Source of the DNA: Diplolepis rosae | Lineage: Eukaryota; Arthropoda; Insecta; Hymenoptera; Diplolepididae | Assembly (NCBI GenBank): GCA_030998225.1 | Contig: JAPYXD010000684.1 | Coordinates: forward strand, 2,482,501-2,546,500 | DNA length: 64,000 bases | Direction of reading: 5' to 3' | Shown: in pieces, positions 1 to 10,480 of the stretch | How the letters are laid out: each line of letters opens with the position of its first letter | Numbering within the stretch: the first letter of the stretch is position 1 | Translations under genes and position numbers: made by a program | Notes under the pieces: generated by a model | What the model was told of the DNA's origin: nothing | The model's database searches: none | What the model saw: only the letters and a program-made list of their open reading frames with translations

Positions 1-24
1 TGAACTAGGTGTCTTATATTTCAG

Positions 25-48
25 TTCTCAGCTTAACTGCCCTGAGAA
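25..48. other. 7-bp dyad symmetry with CTTAAG loop, one per monomer
   Basis: TTCTCAG (25-31) is the exact reverse complement of CTGAGAA (42-48). In the consensus the 10-base spacer, cttaagttcc, itself begins with the palindrome CTTAAG. The element recurs once per monomer along the array. Short dyads are a known feature of some centromeric satellites and can extrude as cruciforms or hairpins. Many monomers break one arm (ttctcat, ttcttag, cggagaa, ctaagga) and I see no matching change in the other arm, so base-paired RNA structure is not under evident selection. Confidence 0.6.
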
Positions 49-50
49 AG

Positions 51-70
51 ATGTTTTTTAAGCACCTGGA
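51..70 (+). other. Near-invariant box of the monomer (t6-aagcacctgga)
   Basis: The stretch atg-t6-aagcacctgga is the least variable part of the unit across the window. It appears almost unchanged beside very different versions of positions 38-50. The changes seen are mostly T-run length (five or six T, with compensating 'aaag'), 'tatgcacc', 'agctcctggg' and 'agcacttggg' subtypes. It contains one CACCTG (E-box type CANNTG). A conserved box next to a variable one is what a protein-contacted segment would look like, but homogenisation alone could also produce it. No binding protein can be named. Confidence 0.45.
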
Positions 71-82
71 CTACTAGATACA

Positions 83-101
83 ATTTTCAAAATGACGGGA
101 T
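83..101 (+). other. CENP-B-box-like segment with wrong spacing
   Basis: The segment attttcaaaatgacgggat occurs in most monomers. The CENP-B box core is TTCG-N4-A-N2-CGGG. Here TTC and CGGG are both present, but with seven bases between them instead of eight, and the G after TTC is A. It also contains the perfect 5-bp inverted repeat atttt-c-aaaat. The CG of gacggg is the only CpG of the consensus monomer. The similarity could be coincidence, so this is a resemblance and not a called binding site. Confidence 0.25.
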
Positions 102-367
102 CTCTAAAATATGAACCAGGTATCTTATATTTCAGTTCTCAGCTTAAGTGCCCTGAGAATGATGTTTTTTAAGCACCTGGAATACTAAATATAATTTTCA
201 ATATGACGGGATCTCTAAAATATGAACTAGGTATCTTAATCTTCAGTTCTCATCTTAAGTTCCCTAAGGAAGATGTTTTTTAAGCACCTGGACAACTAGA
301 TATAATTTTCAAAATGACGGTATCTCTCAAATATGAACTAGGTATCTTAAATTTCAGTTCTCAGCTT

Positions 368-405
368 AAGTTCCCTGAGAAAGATTAAGTTCCTTGAGAA
401 AGATG
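368..405 (+). repeat. 19-bp tandem duplication making a 130-bp monomer (type example)
   Basis: Here aagttccctgagaaagatt (368-386) is followed by a near copy ending in gatg (387-405), so the unit from 334 to 463 is 130 bp. About 37 such monomers occur, near 368, 1606, 2399, 2530, 2660, 5228, 6022, 6153, 6283, 9633, 10871, 12109, 12459, 15139, 17711, 20828, 22962, 24311, 25326, 26900, 29355, 31815, 37388, 38626, 39755, 40102, 42671, 44350, 44813, 46163, 47180, 48751, 51765, 57949, 58299, 63088 and 63770. They recur at fixed places within each HOR and act as phase markers. Confidence 0.9.
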
Positions 406-1215
406 TTTTTTAAGCACCTGGACTACTAAATATAATTTTCAAAATGACGGGATCTCTCAAATATAAACTAGGTGTCTTATATTTCAGTTCTCAACTTAAG
501 TGCCCTGAGAAAAATGTTTTTTAAGCACCTGGACTACTAAATATAATTTTCAAAATGACGGGATCTCTAAAATATGAACTAGGTATCTTAGTTTTCAGTT
601 CTCATCTTAAGTTCCCTGAGAAAGATGTTTTTTAAGCACCTGGACTACTAAATATAATTTCCAAAATGACGGGATCTCTAAAATATGAACTAGGTTTCTT
701 ATATTTCAGTTCTAAGCTTAAGTTCCCAAAGGAAGATGTTTTTTAAGCACCTGGACTAGTAAATATAATTTTCAAAAAAACGGGATCTCTAAAATATGAA
801 CTTGGTATCTTAATTTTCATTTCTCAGCATAAGTTCCCTGAGAAAGATGTTTTTTAAGCTCCTGGGCTACTAGATATAATTATAAAAATGACGGGATCTC
901 TAAAATATGAAATAGGTATCTTAAATTTCATTTCTCAGCGCATGTTCCCTAAGGAAGATGTTTTTTAAGCACTTGGGGAACTAGATATAATTTTCAAAAT
1001 GACCGGATCTCTAAAATATGAACTAGGTATCTTGATTTTCAGTTCTCAGCTTTAGTTCCCGGGGAAAGATGTTTTTAAGCACCTGGAAAACTAGATATAA
1101 TTTTCAAAATGACGGGATCTCCAAAATATGAACTAGGTATCTTATATTTCAGTTTTAAGCTTAAGTTCCCCAAGAAAGATGTTTTTTAAGCACCTGGACA
1201 ACTAGATATAATTTA

Positions 1216-2375
1216 CGAAATGACGGAATTACTAAGATATGAACCAGGTGACTTATATTTCAGTTCTCAGCTTAAGTGCCCTGAGAAAAATGTTTTTAAG
1301 CACCTGGACTACTAGATATAATTTTCCAAATGACCGGATCTCTAAAATATGAACCAGGTATCTTATATTTCAGTTCTCAGCTTAAGTGCCCTGAGAATGA
1401 TGTTTTTTAAGCACCTGGACTACTAAATATAATTTTCAATATGACGGGATCTCTTAAATATGAACTAGGTATCTTAAGATTCATTTCTCAGCATAAGTTC
1501 CCTAAGGAAGATGTTTTTTAAGCACCTGGACAACTAGATATAATTTTTAAAATGACGGTATCTCTCAAATATGAACTAGATATCTTATATTTCAGTTCTC
1601 AGCTTAAGTTCCCTGAGAAAGATTAAGTTCCTTGAGAAAGATGTTTTTTAAGCACCTGGACTACTAAATATAATTTTCAAAATGACGGGATCTCTCAAAT
1701 ATAAACTAGGTGTCTTATATTTCAGTTCTCAACTTAAGTACCCTGAGAAAAATGTTTTTTAAGCACCTGGACAACTAGATATAATTTTCAAAATGACGGG
1801 CATCTAAAATATGAACTAGGTATATTAATTTTCAGTTCTCGGATTAAGTTCCCTGAGAAAGATGTTTTCTAAGCACCTGGACTACTAGATATTATTTTCT
1901 AAATGACGGCATCTCTAGAATATGTACTGAGTATCTTAAATTTCATTTCTCAGCTTAAGTTCCCAAAGGAAGATGTTTTTTAAGCACCTGGACTAGTAAA
2001 TATAATTTTCAAAAAACGGGATCTCTAAAATATGAACTTGGTATCTTAATTTTCAGTTCTCAGCATAAGTTCCATGAGAAAGATGTTTTTTAAGCTCCTG
2101 GGCTACTAGATATAATTATAAAAATGACGGGATCTCTAAAATATGAAATAGGTATCTTAAATTTCATTTCTCAGCGCATGTTCCCTAAGGAAGATGTTTT
2201 TTAAGCACTTGGGCAACTAGATATAATTTTCAAAATGACCGGATCTCTAAAATATGAACTAGGTATCTTGATTTTCAGTTCTCAGCTTTAGTTCCCGGGG
2301 AAAGATGTTTTTAAGCACCTGGAAAACTAGATATAATTTTCAAAATGAAGGGATCTCCAAAATATGAACTAGGTA
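1216..2375 (+). repeat. 11-mer HOR, copy b
   Basis: Second copy of the same order of monomers: tgaccgg/gaaccagg, gagaatgatg, aagattcatt, the 130-bp monomer at 1,606-1,643, gacgggcatct, the gtactgag monomer, cttggtatc, gaaatagg, cacttggg, then the cccggggaaag monomer. It matches 10,481-11,640 at offset 9,265-9,266. At about 2,375 it switches to other material: where copies at 9-12 kb continue with 'cttatatttcagttttaag', this one continues with 'cttggatttcagttctcag' and a 130-bp monomer. That junction is a breakpoint between HOR types. Confidence 0.85.
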
Positions 2376-2495
2376 TCTTGGATTTCAGTTCTCAGCTTAA
2401 GTTCCCGGAGAAAGATTAAGTTCCCTAAGGAAGATGTTTTTTAAGCACCTGGACAACTAGATATAATTTTCAAAATTAACGGGATCTATCAAATT

Positions 2496-2754
2496 TGAAC
2501 TAGGTATCTTATATTTAAGTACTCAATTTAAGTTCCCTGAGAAAGATTAAGTTCCCTGAGAAAGATGTTTTTTAAGCACCTGGACTACTAAATATAATTT
2601 TCAAAATGACGGGATCTCTCAAATATGAACTAGGTATCTTATATTTAAGTACTCAATTTAAGTTCCCTGAGAAAGATTAAGTTCCCTGAGAAAGATGTTT
2701 TTAAGCACCTGGACTACTAAATATAATTTTCAAAATGACGGGATCTCTCAAATA
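2496..2754 (+). repeat. Two adjacent 130-bp monomers (local duplication)
   Basis: Units starting at 2,496 (tgaactagg, after aaattt) and 2,626 are almost identical, 130 and 129 bp long. Both carry 'ttatatttaagtactcaatt' and the 19-bp insertion. Their second counterpart pair lies at 6,119-6,378 in copy 2 of the 3.62-kb repeat. The single-unit duplication therefore happened before the 3.62-kb block was duplicated. Confidence 0.85.
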
Positions 2755-4136
2755 TGAACTAGGTATCTTGGATATCAGTTCTCAGCTTAAGTTCCCGGAG
2801 AAAGATGTTTTTTAAGCACCTGGACTACTAGATATAATTTCCGAAATAACGGAATCTCTATGATATGAACTAGGTGTCTTATATTTCAGTTCTCAGCTTA
2901 AGTGCCCTGAGAAAAATGTTTTTTAAGCACCTGGACTACTAAATATAATTTTCAAAATGACGGGATCTCTAATATATGAACTAGGCATCTTAATTTTAAG
3001 TTCTCATCTTAAGTTCCCTGAGAAAGATGTTTTTTAAGCACCTGGACTAATAAATATAATTTCCAAAATGACGGGATCTCTAAAATATGAAATAGGTATC
3101 TTAAGTTTCGTTTCTCAGCTTAAGTTCCCTAAGGCAGATGTTTTTTAAGCACCTGGAAAAGTAAATATAATTTTCAAAATGACGGGATCCCTAAAATATG
3201 AACTAGGTATCTTAATCTTCAGTTCTAATCTTAAGTTCCCTGAGAAAAATGTTTTTTAAGCACCTGGACTACTAGATACAATTTTCAAAATGACGGGATC
3301 TCTAAAATATGAACTAGGTATCTTATATTTCAGTTCTCAGCTTAAGTGAGCTGAGGAAGATGTTTTTGACGCACCTGGACTACTAGATGTAACAAAAAAA
3401 ATGACGGGATCTCTAGAATATGAACTAGGTATCTTGATTTTCATTTCTCAGCTCATGTTCCCTAAGGAAGATGTTTTTTAAGCACCTGGGCAACTAGATA
3501 TGATTTGCAAAATGACGGGATCTCTAAAATATGTACTAGGTATCTTGATTTTCAGTGCTCAGCTTAAGTTTCCGAAGAGAGATGTTTTTTAAGCATTTGT
3601 AATAATAGATATAATTTCCAAAATGACGGGATCTCTAAAATATGAACAAAGGTGTCTTGGTTTTCAGTTTTCAGCTTTAGTTCCCGGAGAAAGATGGTTT
3701 TTAAGCAGCTGGACTACTTAATATAATTTTGAAAATGACGGGATCTGTAAAATAAGAACTAGGTATCTTAATTTTAAGTTCTCGGCTTAAGTTCCCTGAG
3801 AAAGATGTTTTTAAAGTAGCTGGACTACTAAATATAATTTTGAAAATGACGGGATCTCTAAAATATGAACTGAGTATCTTAAATTTCATTTCTCAGCATA
3901 AGTTCCCTAAGGAAGATGTTTTTTAAGCACCTGGACGACTAGATATAATTTTCAGAATGACGGGATGTCTAAAATATGAACCAGGTATCTTATATTTCAG
4001 TTCTCAGCTTAAGTGCCCTGAGAATGATGTTTTTTAAGCACCTGGACTACTAAATATAATTTTCAATATGACGGGATCTCTAAAATATGAACTAGGTATC
4101 TTAATTTTCAGTTCTCATCTTAAGTTCCCTGAGAAA

Positions 4137-7100
4137 GATGTTTTTTAAGCACCTGGACTACTAAATATAATTTTCAAAATGACGGGATCTCTAAAATATG
4201 AACTAGGTATCTTAGTTTTCAGTTCTCATCTTAAGTTCCCTGAGAAAGATGTTTTTTAAGCACCTGGACTAATAAATAAAATTTACAAAATGACGGGATC
4301 TCTCAAATATGAACTAGGTATCTTATATTTCAGTTCTCAGCTTAAGTTCCCAAAGGAAGATGTTTTTTAAGCACCTGGACTAGTAAATATAATTTTCAAA
4401 AACGGGATCTCTAAAATATGAACTTGGTATCTTAATTTTCAGTTCTCAGCATAAGTTCCCTGAGAAAGATGTTTTTTAAGCTCCTGGGCTACTAGATATA
4501 ATTATAAAAATGACGGGATCTCTAAAATATGAAATAGGTATCTTAAATTTCATTTCTCAGCTCATGTTCCCTAAGGAAGATGTTTTTTAAGCACTTGGGC
4601 AACTAGATATAATTTTCAAAATGACCGGATCTCTAAAATATGAACTAGGTATCTTGATTTTCAGTTCTCAGCTTTAGTTCCCGGGGAAAGATGTTTTTAA
4701 GCACCTGGAAAACTAGATATAATTTTCAAAATGACGGGATCTCCAAAATATGAACTAGGTATCTTATATTTCAGTTTTAAGCTTAAGTTCCCCAAGTAAG
4801 ATGTTTTTTAAGCACCTGGACAACTAGATATAATTTTCAAAATGACGGATCTCTCAAATATAAACTAGGTGTCTTATATTTCAGTTCTCAGCTTAAGTGC
4901 CCTGAGAAAAATGTTTTTTAAGCACCTGGACTACTAGATATAATTTTCAAAATGACCGGATCTCTAAAATATGAACCAGGTATCTTATATTTCAGTTCTC
5001 AGCTTAAGTGCCCTGAGAATGATGTTTTTTAAGCACCTGGACTACTAAATATAATTTCCAATATGACGGGATCTCTGAAATAAGAACTAGGTATCTTAAG
5101 ATTCATTTCTCAGCTTAAGTTCCCTAAGGAAGATGTTTTTTAAGCACCTGGACAACTAGATATAATTTTTAAAATGACGGTATCTCTCAAATATGAACTA
5201 GATATCTTATATTTCAGGTCTCTGCTTAAGTTCCCTGAGAAAGATTAAGTGCCTTGAGAAAGATGTTTTTTAAGCACCTGGACTACTAAATATAATTTTC
5301 AAAATGACGGGATCTCTCAAATATAAACTAGGTGTCTTATATTTCAGTTCTCAACTTAAGTGCCCTGAGAAAAATGTTTTTTAAGCACCTGGACAACTAG
5401 ATATAATTTTCAAAATGACGGGCATCTAAAATATGAACTAGGTATATTAATTTTCAGTTCTCGGATTAAGTTCCCTGAGAAAGATGTTTTCTAAGCACCT
5501 GGACTACTAGATATTATTTTCTAAATGACGGCATCTCTAGAATATGTACTGAGTATCTTAAATTTCATTTCTCAGCTTAAGTTCCCAAAGGAAGATGTTT
5601 TTTAAGCACCTGGACTAGTAAATATAATTTTCAAAAAAACGGGATCTCTAAAATATGAACTTGGTATCTTAATTTTCATTTCTCAGCATAAGTTCCCTGA
5701 GAAAGATGTTTTTTAAGCTCCTGGGCTACTAGATATAATTATAAAAATGACGGGATCTCTAAAATATGAAATAGGTATCTTAAATTTCATTTCTCAGCTC
5801 ATGTTCCCTAAGGAAGATGTTTTTTAAGCACTTGGGCAACTAGATATAATTTTCAAAATGACCGGATCTCTAAAATATGAACTAGGTATCTTGATTTTCA
5901 GTTCTCAGCTTTAGTTCCCGGGGAAAGATGTTTTTAAGCACCTGGAAAACTAGATATAATTTTCAAAATGACGGGATCTCCAAAATATGAACTAGGTATC
6001 ATAAATTTCAGTTCTCAGCTTAAGTTCCCGGAGAAAGATTAAGTTCCCTAAGGAAGATGTTTTTTAAGCACCTGGACAACTAGATATAATTTTCAAAATT
6101 AACGGGATCTATCAAATTTGAACTAGGTATCTTATATTTAAGTACTCAATTTAAGTTCCCTGAGAAAGATTAAGTTCCCTGAGAAAGATGTTTTTTAAGC
6201 ACCTGGACTACTAAATATAATTTTCAAAATGACGGGATCTCTCAAATATGAACTAGGTATCTTATATTTAAGTACTCAATTTAAGTTCCCTGAGAAAGAT
6301 TAAGTTCCCTGAGAAAGATGTTTTTTAAGCACCTGGACTACTAAATATAATTTTCAAAATGACGGGATCTCTCAAATATGAACTAGGTATCTTGGATATC
6401 AGTTCTCAGCTTAAGTTCCCGGAGAAAGATGTTTTTTAAGCACCTGGACTACTAGATATAATTTCCGAAATAACGGAATCTCTATGATATGAACTAGGTG
6501 TCTTATATTTCAGTTCTCAGCTTAAGTGCCCTGAGAAAAATGTTTTTTAAGCACCTGGACTACTAAATATAATTTTCAAAATGACGGGATCTCTAAAATA
6601 TGAACTAGGTATCTTAATTTTAAGTTCTCATCTTAAGTACCATGAGCAAGATGTTTTTTGAGCACCTGGACTAATAAATATAATTTCCAAAATGACGGGA
6701 TCTCTAAAATATGAAATAGGTATCTTAAGTTTCGTTTCTCAGCTTAAGTTCCCTAAGGCAGATGTTTTTTAAGCACCTGGAAAAGTAAATATAATTTTCA
6801 AAATGACGGGATCCCTAAAATATGAAATAGGTATCTTAATTTTCAGTTCTCATCTTAAGTTCCCTGAGAAAGATGTTTTTTAAGCACCTGGACTACTAGA
6901 TATAATTTTCAAAATGACGGGATCTCTAAAATATGAACTAGGTATCTTATATTTCAGTTCTCAGCTTAAGTGAGCTGAGGAAGATGTTTTTTAAGCACCT
7001 GGACTACTAGATGTAACAATAAAAATGACGGGATCTCTAGAATATGAAATAGGTATCTTGATTTTCATTTCTCAGCTCATGTTCCCTAAGGAAGATGTTT

Positions 7101-7521
7101 TTTAAGCACCTGGGCAACTAGATATAATTTTCAAAATGACGGGATCTCTAAAATATGTACTAGGTATCTTGATTTTCAGTTCTCAGCTTAAGTTTCCGAA
7201 GAGAGGTGTTTTTTAAGCACTTGGACTACTAGATATAATTTCCAAAATGACGGGATCTCTAAAATATGAACAAAGGTATCTTGGTTTTCAGTTTTCAGCT
7301 TTAGTTCCCGGAGAAAGATGGTTTTTAAGCAGCTGGACTACTTAATATAATTTTGAAAATGACGGGATCTGTAAAATAAGAACTAGGTATCTTAATTTTA
7401 AGTTCTCGGCTTAAGTTCCCTGAGAAAGATGTTTTTAAAGTAGCTGGACTACTAAATATAATTTTGAAAATGACGGGATCTCTAAAATATGAACTGAGTA
7501 TCTTAAATTTCATTTCTCAGC
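4137..7521 (+). repeat. 3.62-kb (about 32-mer) repeat, copy 2
   Basis: Second copy of the block at 515-3,897. Small differences include 'gatctctgaaataag' at 5,070 against 'gatctcttaaatatg', 'taccatgagcaag' at 6,638, and 'gatgtaacaataaaa' near 7,008 against an all-A version. The block ends near 7,521, where the first copy has 'cagcataagttccctaagg' and this one 'cagcttaagttcccaaagg'. The right end (7,230-7,520) is reused at 34,430-34,720. Confidence 0.85.
6119..6378 (+). repeat. Two adjacent 130-bp monomers, second pair
   Basis: Units at 6,119-6,248 and 6,249-6,378 repeat the pair at 2,496-2,754 with an offset of 3,623 bp. Both are exactly 130 bp here, whereas the second unit of the first pair lacks one T in its T-run. 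Confidence 0.85.
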
Positions 7522-9265
7522 TTAAGTTCCCAAAGGAAGATGTTTTTTAAGCACCTGGACTACTAGATATAATTTTCAAAATGACGGGATCTCTAAAATA
7601 TGAACTAGGTATCTTATATTTCAGTTCTCAGCTTAAGTGCCCTGAGAATGATGTTTTTTAAGCACCTGGACAACTAGATATAATTTCCAAAATGACTGGA
7701 TCTCTAAAATATGAAATAGCTATCTTCATTTTCAGTTCTCAGCTTAAGTTTCCGAAGAGAGATGTTTTTTAAGCACTTGGACTACTAGATATAATTTCCA
7801 AAATGACGGGATCTCTAAAATATGAACAAAGGTATCTTGGTTTTCAGTTCTCAGCTTTAGTTCCCGGAGAAAGATGTTTTTTAAGCAGCTGGACTACTAA
7901 TATAATTTTGAAAATGACGGGATCTGTAAAATAAGAACTAGGTATCTTAATTTTCAGTTCTTTGCTTAAGTTCCCTGAGAAAGATGTTTTTTAAGCACCT
8001 GGACTACTAAATATAATTTTCAAAATAACGGGATCTCTAAAATATGAACTAGGTATCTTGATTTTAAGTTCTCAGCTTATGTTTCCGAAGACAGATGTTT
8101 TTTAAGCACTTGGACTACTAGATATAATTTCCAAAATGACGGGATCTCTAAAATATGAACAAAGGTATCTTGGTTTTCAGTTCTCAGCTTTAGTTCCCGG
8201 AGAAAGATGTTTTTTAAGCACCTGGACTACTAGATATAATTTTCAGAATGAAGGGATCTCTAAAATATGAACCAGGTATCTTATATTTCAGTTCTCAGCT
8301 TAAGTGCCCTGAGAAAAATGTTTTTTAAGCACCTGGACTACAAGATATAATTTTCAAAATGACGGCATCTCTAGAATATGTACTGAGTATCTTAAATTTC
8401 ATTTCTCAGCTTAAGTTCCCAAAGGAAGATGTTTTTTAAGCACCTGGACAACTAGATATAATTTTCAAAATGACGGGATCTCTAAACTATGAACTAGGTA
8501 TCTTAATCTTCAGTTCTCATCTTAAGTTCCCTAAGGAAGATGTTTTTTAAGCACCTGGACTACTAGATATAATTTTCAAAATGACGGGATCTCTAAAATA
8601 TGAACTAGGTATCTTAAGATTCATTTCTCAGCATAAGTTCCCTAAGGAAGATGTTTTTTAAGCACCTGGACAACTAGATATAATTTTCAAAATGACGGGA
8701 TGTCTAAAATATGAACTAGGTATCTTGATTTTCAATTCTCAGCTTTAGTTCCCGGAGAAAGATGTTTTTAAGCACCTGGACATCTAGATATAATTTTCAA
8801 AATGACGGGATATCTAAAATATGAACTAGGTATCTTAATTTTCAGTTCTCAGCTTAAGTTCCATGAGAAAGATGTTTTTTAAGCACCTGGAATACTAGAT
8901 ATAATTTCCAAAATGACTGGATCTCTAAAATATGAACTAGGTATCTTAAGTTTCGTTTCTCAGCTTAAGTTCTCTAAGGAAGATGTTTTTTAAGCACCTG
9001 GACAACTAGATATAATTTTCAAAATGACGGGATCTCTAAAATATAAACTAGGTATCTTAATCTTCAGTTCTCATCTTAAGTTCCCTGAGAAAGTTGTTTT
9101 TTAAGCACCTGGACTACAAGATATAATTTTCAAAATGACGGCATCTCTAGAATATGTACTGAGTATCTTAAATTTCATTTCTCAGCTTAAGTTCCCAAAG
9201 GAAGATGTTTTTTAAGCACCTGGACTACTAGATATAATTTCCGAAATGACGGAATCTCTAAGATA
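7522..9265 (+). repeat. Mixed satellite block with local 3- and 5-mer duplications
   Basis: About sixteen monomers linking the 3.62-kb repeat to the next 11-mer HOR array. The 'gaacaaaggtatcttgg' monomer type recurs at 7,267, 7,823 and 8,156, that is 5 and then 3 monomers apart, each preceded by 'ttccgaag' and followed by 'cccggagaaagatg', so short groups were copied locally. The block is found again at about 34.9-36.5 kb (offset 27,312 at 'atgtttccgaagacag', 8,079 versus 35,391). No gene or non-satellite sequence is present. Confidence 0.8.
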
Positions 9266-10480
9266 TGAACTAGGTGTCTTATATTTCAGTTCTCATCTTA
9301 AGTTCCCTGAGAAAGATGTTTTTTAAGCACCTGGACTACTAGATACAATTTTCAAAATGACGGGATCTCTAAAATATGAACCAGGTATCTTATATTTCAG
9401 TTCTCAGCTTAAGTGCCCTGAGAATGATGTTTTTTAAGCACCTGGAATACTAAATATAATTTTCAATATGACGGGATCTCTAAAATATGAACTAGGTATC
9501 TTAATCTTCAGTTCTCATCTTAAGTTCCCTAAGGAAGATGTTTTTTAAGCACCTGGACAACTAGATATAATTTTCAAAATGACGGTATCTCTCAAATATG
9601 AACTAGGTATCTTATATTTCAGTTCTCAGCTTAAGTTCCCTGAGAAAGATTAAGTTCCTTGAGAAAGATGTTTTTTAAGCACCTGGACTACTAAATATAA
9701 TTTTCAAAATGACGGGATCTCTCAAATATAAACTAGGTGTCTTATATTTCAGTTCTCAACTTAAGTGCCCTGAGAAAAATGTTTTTTAAGCACCTGGACT
9801 ACTAAATATAATTTTCAAAATGACGGGATCTCTAAAATATGAACTAGGTATCTTAGTTTTCAGTTCTCATCTTAAGTTCCCTGAGAAAGATGTTTTTTAA
9901 GCACCTGGACTACTAAATATAATTTTCAAAATGACGGGATCTCTAAAATATGAACTAGGTATCTTAAATTTCATTTCTCAGCTTAAGTTCCCTAAGGAAG
10001 ATGTTTTTTAAGCACCTGGACTAGTAAATATAATTTTCAAAAAAACGGGATCTCTAAAATATGAACTTGGTATCTTAATTTTCATTTCTCAGCATAAGTT
10101 CCCTGAGAAAGATGTTTTTTAAGCTCCTGGGCTACTAGATATAATTATAAAAATGACGGGATCTCTAAAATATGAAATAGGTATCTTAAATTTCATTTCT
10201 CAGCTCATGTTCCCTAAGGAAGATGTTTTTTAAGCACTTGGGCAACTAGATATAATTTTCAAAATGACCGGATCTCTAAAATATGAACTAGGTATCTTGA
10301 TTTTCAGTTCTCAGCTTTAGTTCCCGGGGAAAGATGTTTTTAAGCACCTGGACAACTAGATATAATTTTCAAAATGACGGGATCTCCAAAATATGAACTA
10401 GGTATCTTATATTTCAGTTTTAAGCTTAAGTTCCCCAAGTAAGATGTTTTTTAAGCACCTGGACTACTAGATATAATTTC
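9266..10480 (+). repeat. 11-mer HOR, copy c
   Basis: Opens with the 'ccgaaatgacggaatctc' landmark at 9,241 and closes at the next one at 10,480 (spacing 1,239 bp). It matches 1-1,215 at offset 9,265 and also the copy around 36,997-38,235. It contains one 130-bp monomer (9,633). The monomer near 9,940 ('aaatttcatttctcagc', 'ctaaggaag') differs from the equivalent near 690 ('tttcttatatttcagttcta', 'caaaggaag'). Confidence 0.88.

Larger units (their letters stand above)
4..89 (+). repeat. Imperfect internal duplication inside the monomer
   Basis: Positions 4-23 of the consensus monomer (actaggtatcttaattttca) align with 73-89 (actagatataattttca). The 17 aligned bases differ at one position (G/A), apart from a 3-bp gap (ctt). 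This suggests the 111-bp unit grew from a shorter ancestral element, giving sub-intervals of 69 and 42 bp. The match is clear in most monomers across the window, so it predates HOR formation. Chance similarity in AT-rich DNA is possible, but 16/17 plus one gap is better than I would expect between two short segments of one monomer. Confidence 0.6.
1..111 (+). repeat. Representative 111-bp monomer (first unit)
   Basis: The first complete unit, used here as the coordinate frame. In order, the consensus reads: 1-15 tgaactaggtatctt; 16-24 aattttcag; 25-50 ttctcag-cttaagttcc-ctgagaaag; 51-62 atg-t6-aag; 63-72 cacctggact; 73-82 actagatata; 83-102 attttcaaaatgacgggatc; 103-111 tctaaaata. This copy differs slightly (gtgtcttata, cttaactgcc, gatacaa). 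The common alternatives lie at 11-22 (ttaatttt, ttatattt, ttgatttt, ttggattt, catatatt) and 38-50 (ccctgagaaag, ccctaaggaag, cccaaaggaag, ccggagaaag, ccccaagtaag, gccctgagaat). The unit boundary is arbitrary. Confidence 0.95.
1..1215 (+). repeat. 11-mer HOR (about 1.24 kb), copy a (left-truncated by window)
   Basis: Most of an 11-monomer HOR. It aligns with 9,266-10,480 at a constant offset of 9,265 bp with no net indel, including the 19-bp insertion at 368-405, the gatacaattttc monomer near 80, the aacttggtatc monomer near 800, the gaaataggtatc monomer near 910 and the cacttgggg monomer near 970. Eleven monomers plus one 19-bp insertion predict 1,240 bp, matching the spacing of 1,237-1,239 bp between later copies. 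Differences from the partner are scattered point changes, most concentrated near 690-740. Confidence 0.85.
515..3897 (+). repeat. 3.62-kb (about 32-mer) repeat, copy 1
   Basis: This segment matches 4,137-7,521 at an offset of 3,622-3,624 bp. Thirty-two monomers with four 19-bp insertions predict about 3,628 bp. Shared rare landmarks include the tandem 130-bp monomers (2,496 and 2,626), a gatgtaacaa monomer (near 3,390), the gaacaaagg monomer (3,637) and gcagctggactactta (near 3,708). The match starts near 515 and ends near 3,897, leaving about 240 bp of non-matching monomers between the copies. It contains an 11-mer HOR copy, so shorter repeats are nested in it. Confidence 0.85.

Noticed and set aside
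83..101. A true CENP-B box
   Set aside because: The spacing between TTC and CGGG is one base short and the G after TTC is absent, so it is reported only as a resemblance.
3701..3889. 62-codon minus-strand frame, also at 7,325-7,513 and 34,525-34,713
   Set aside because: It is about 1.7 satellite monomers read in reverse, opened by local variants (cggcttaag, ataagaac, gcagctgg). The three near-identical copies exist because the DNA block was duplicated, not because a protein is conserved. No start context or family similarity.
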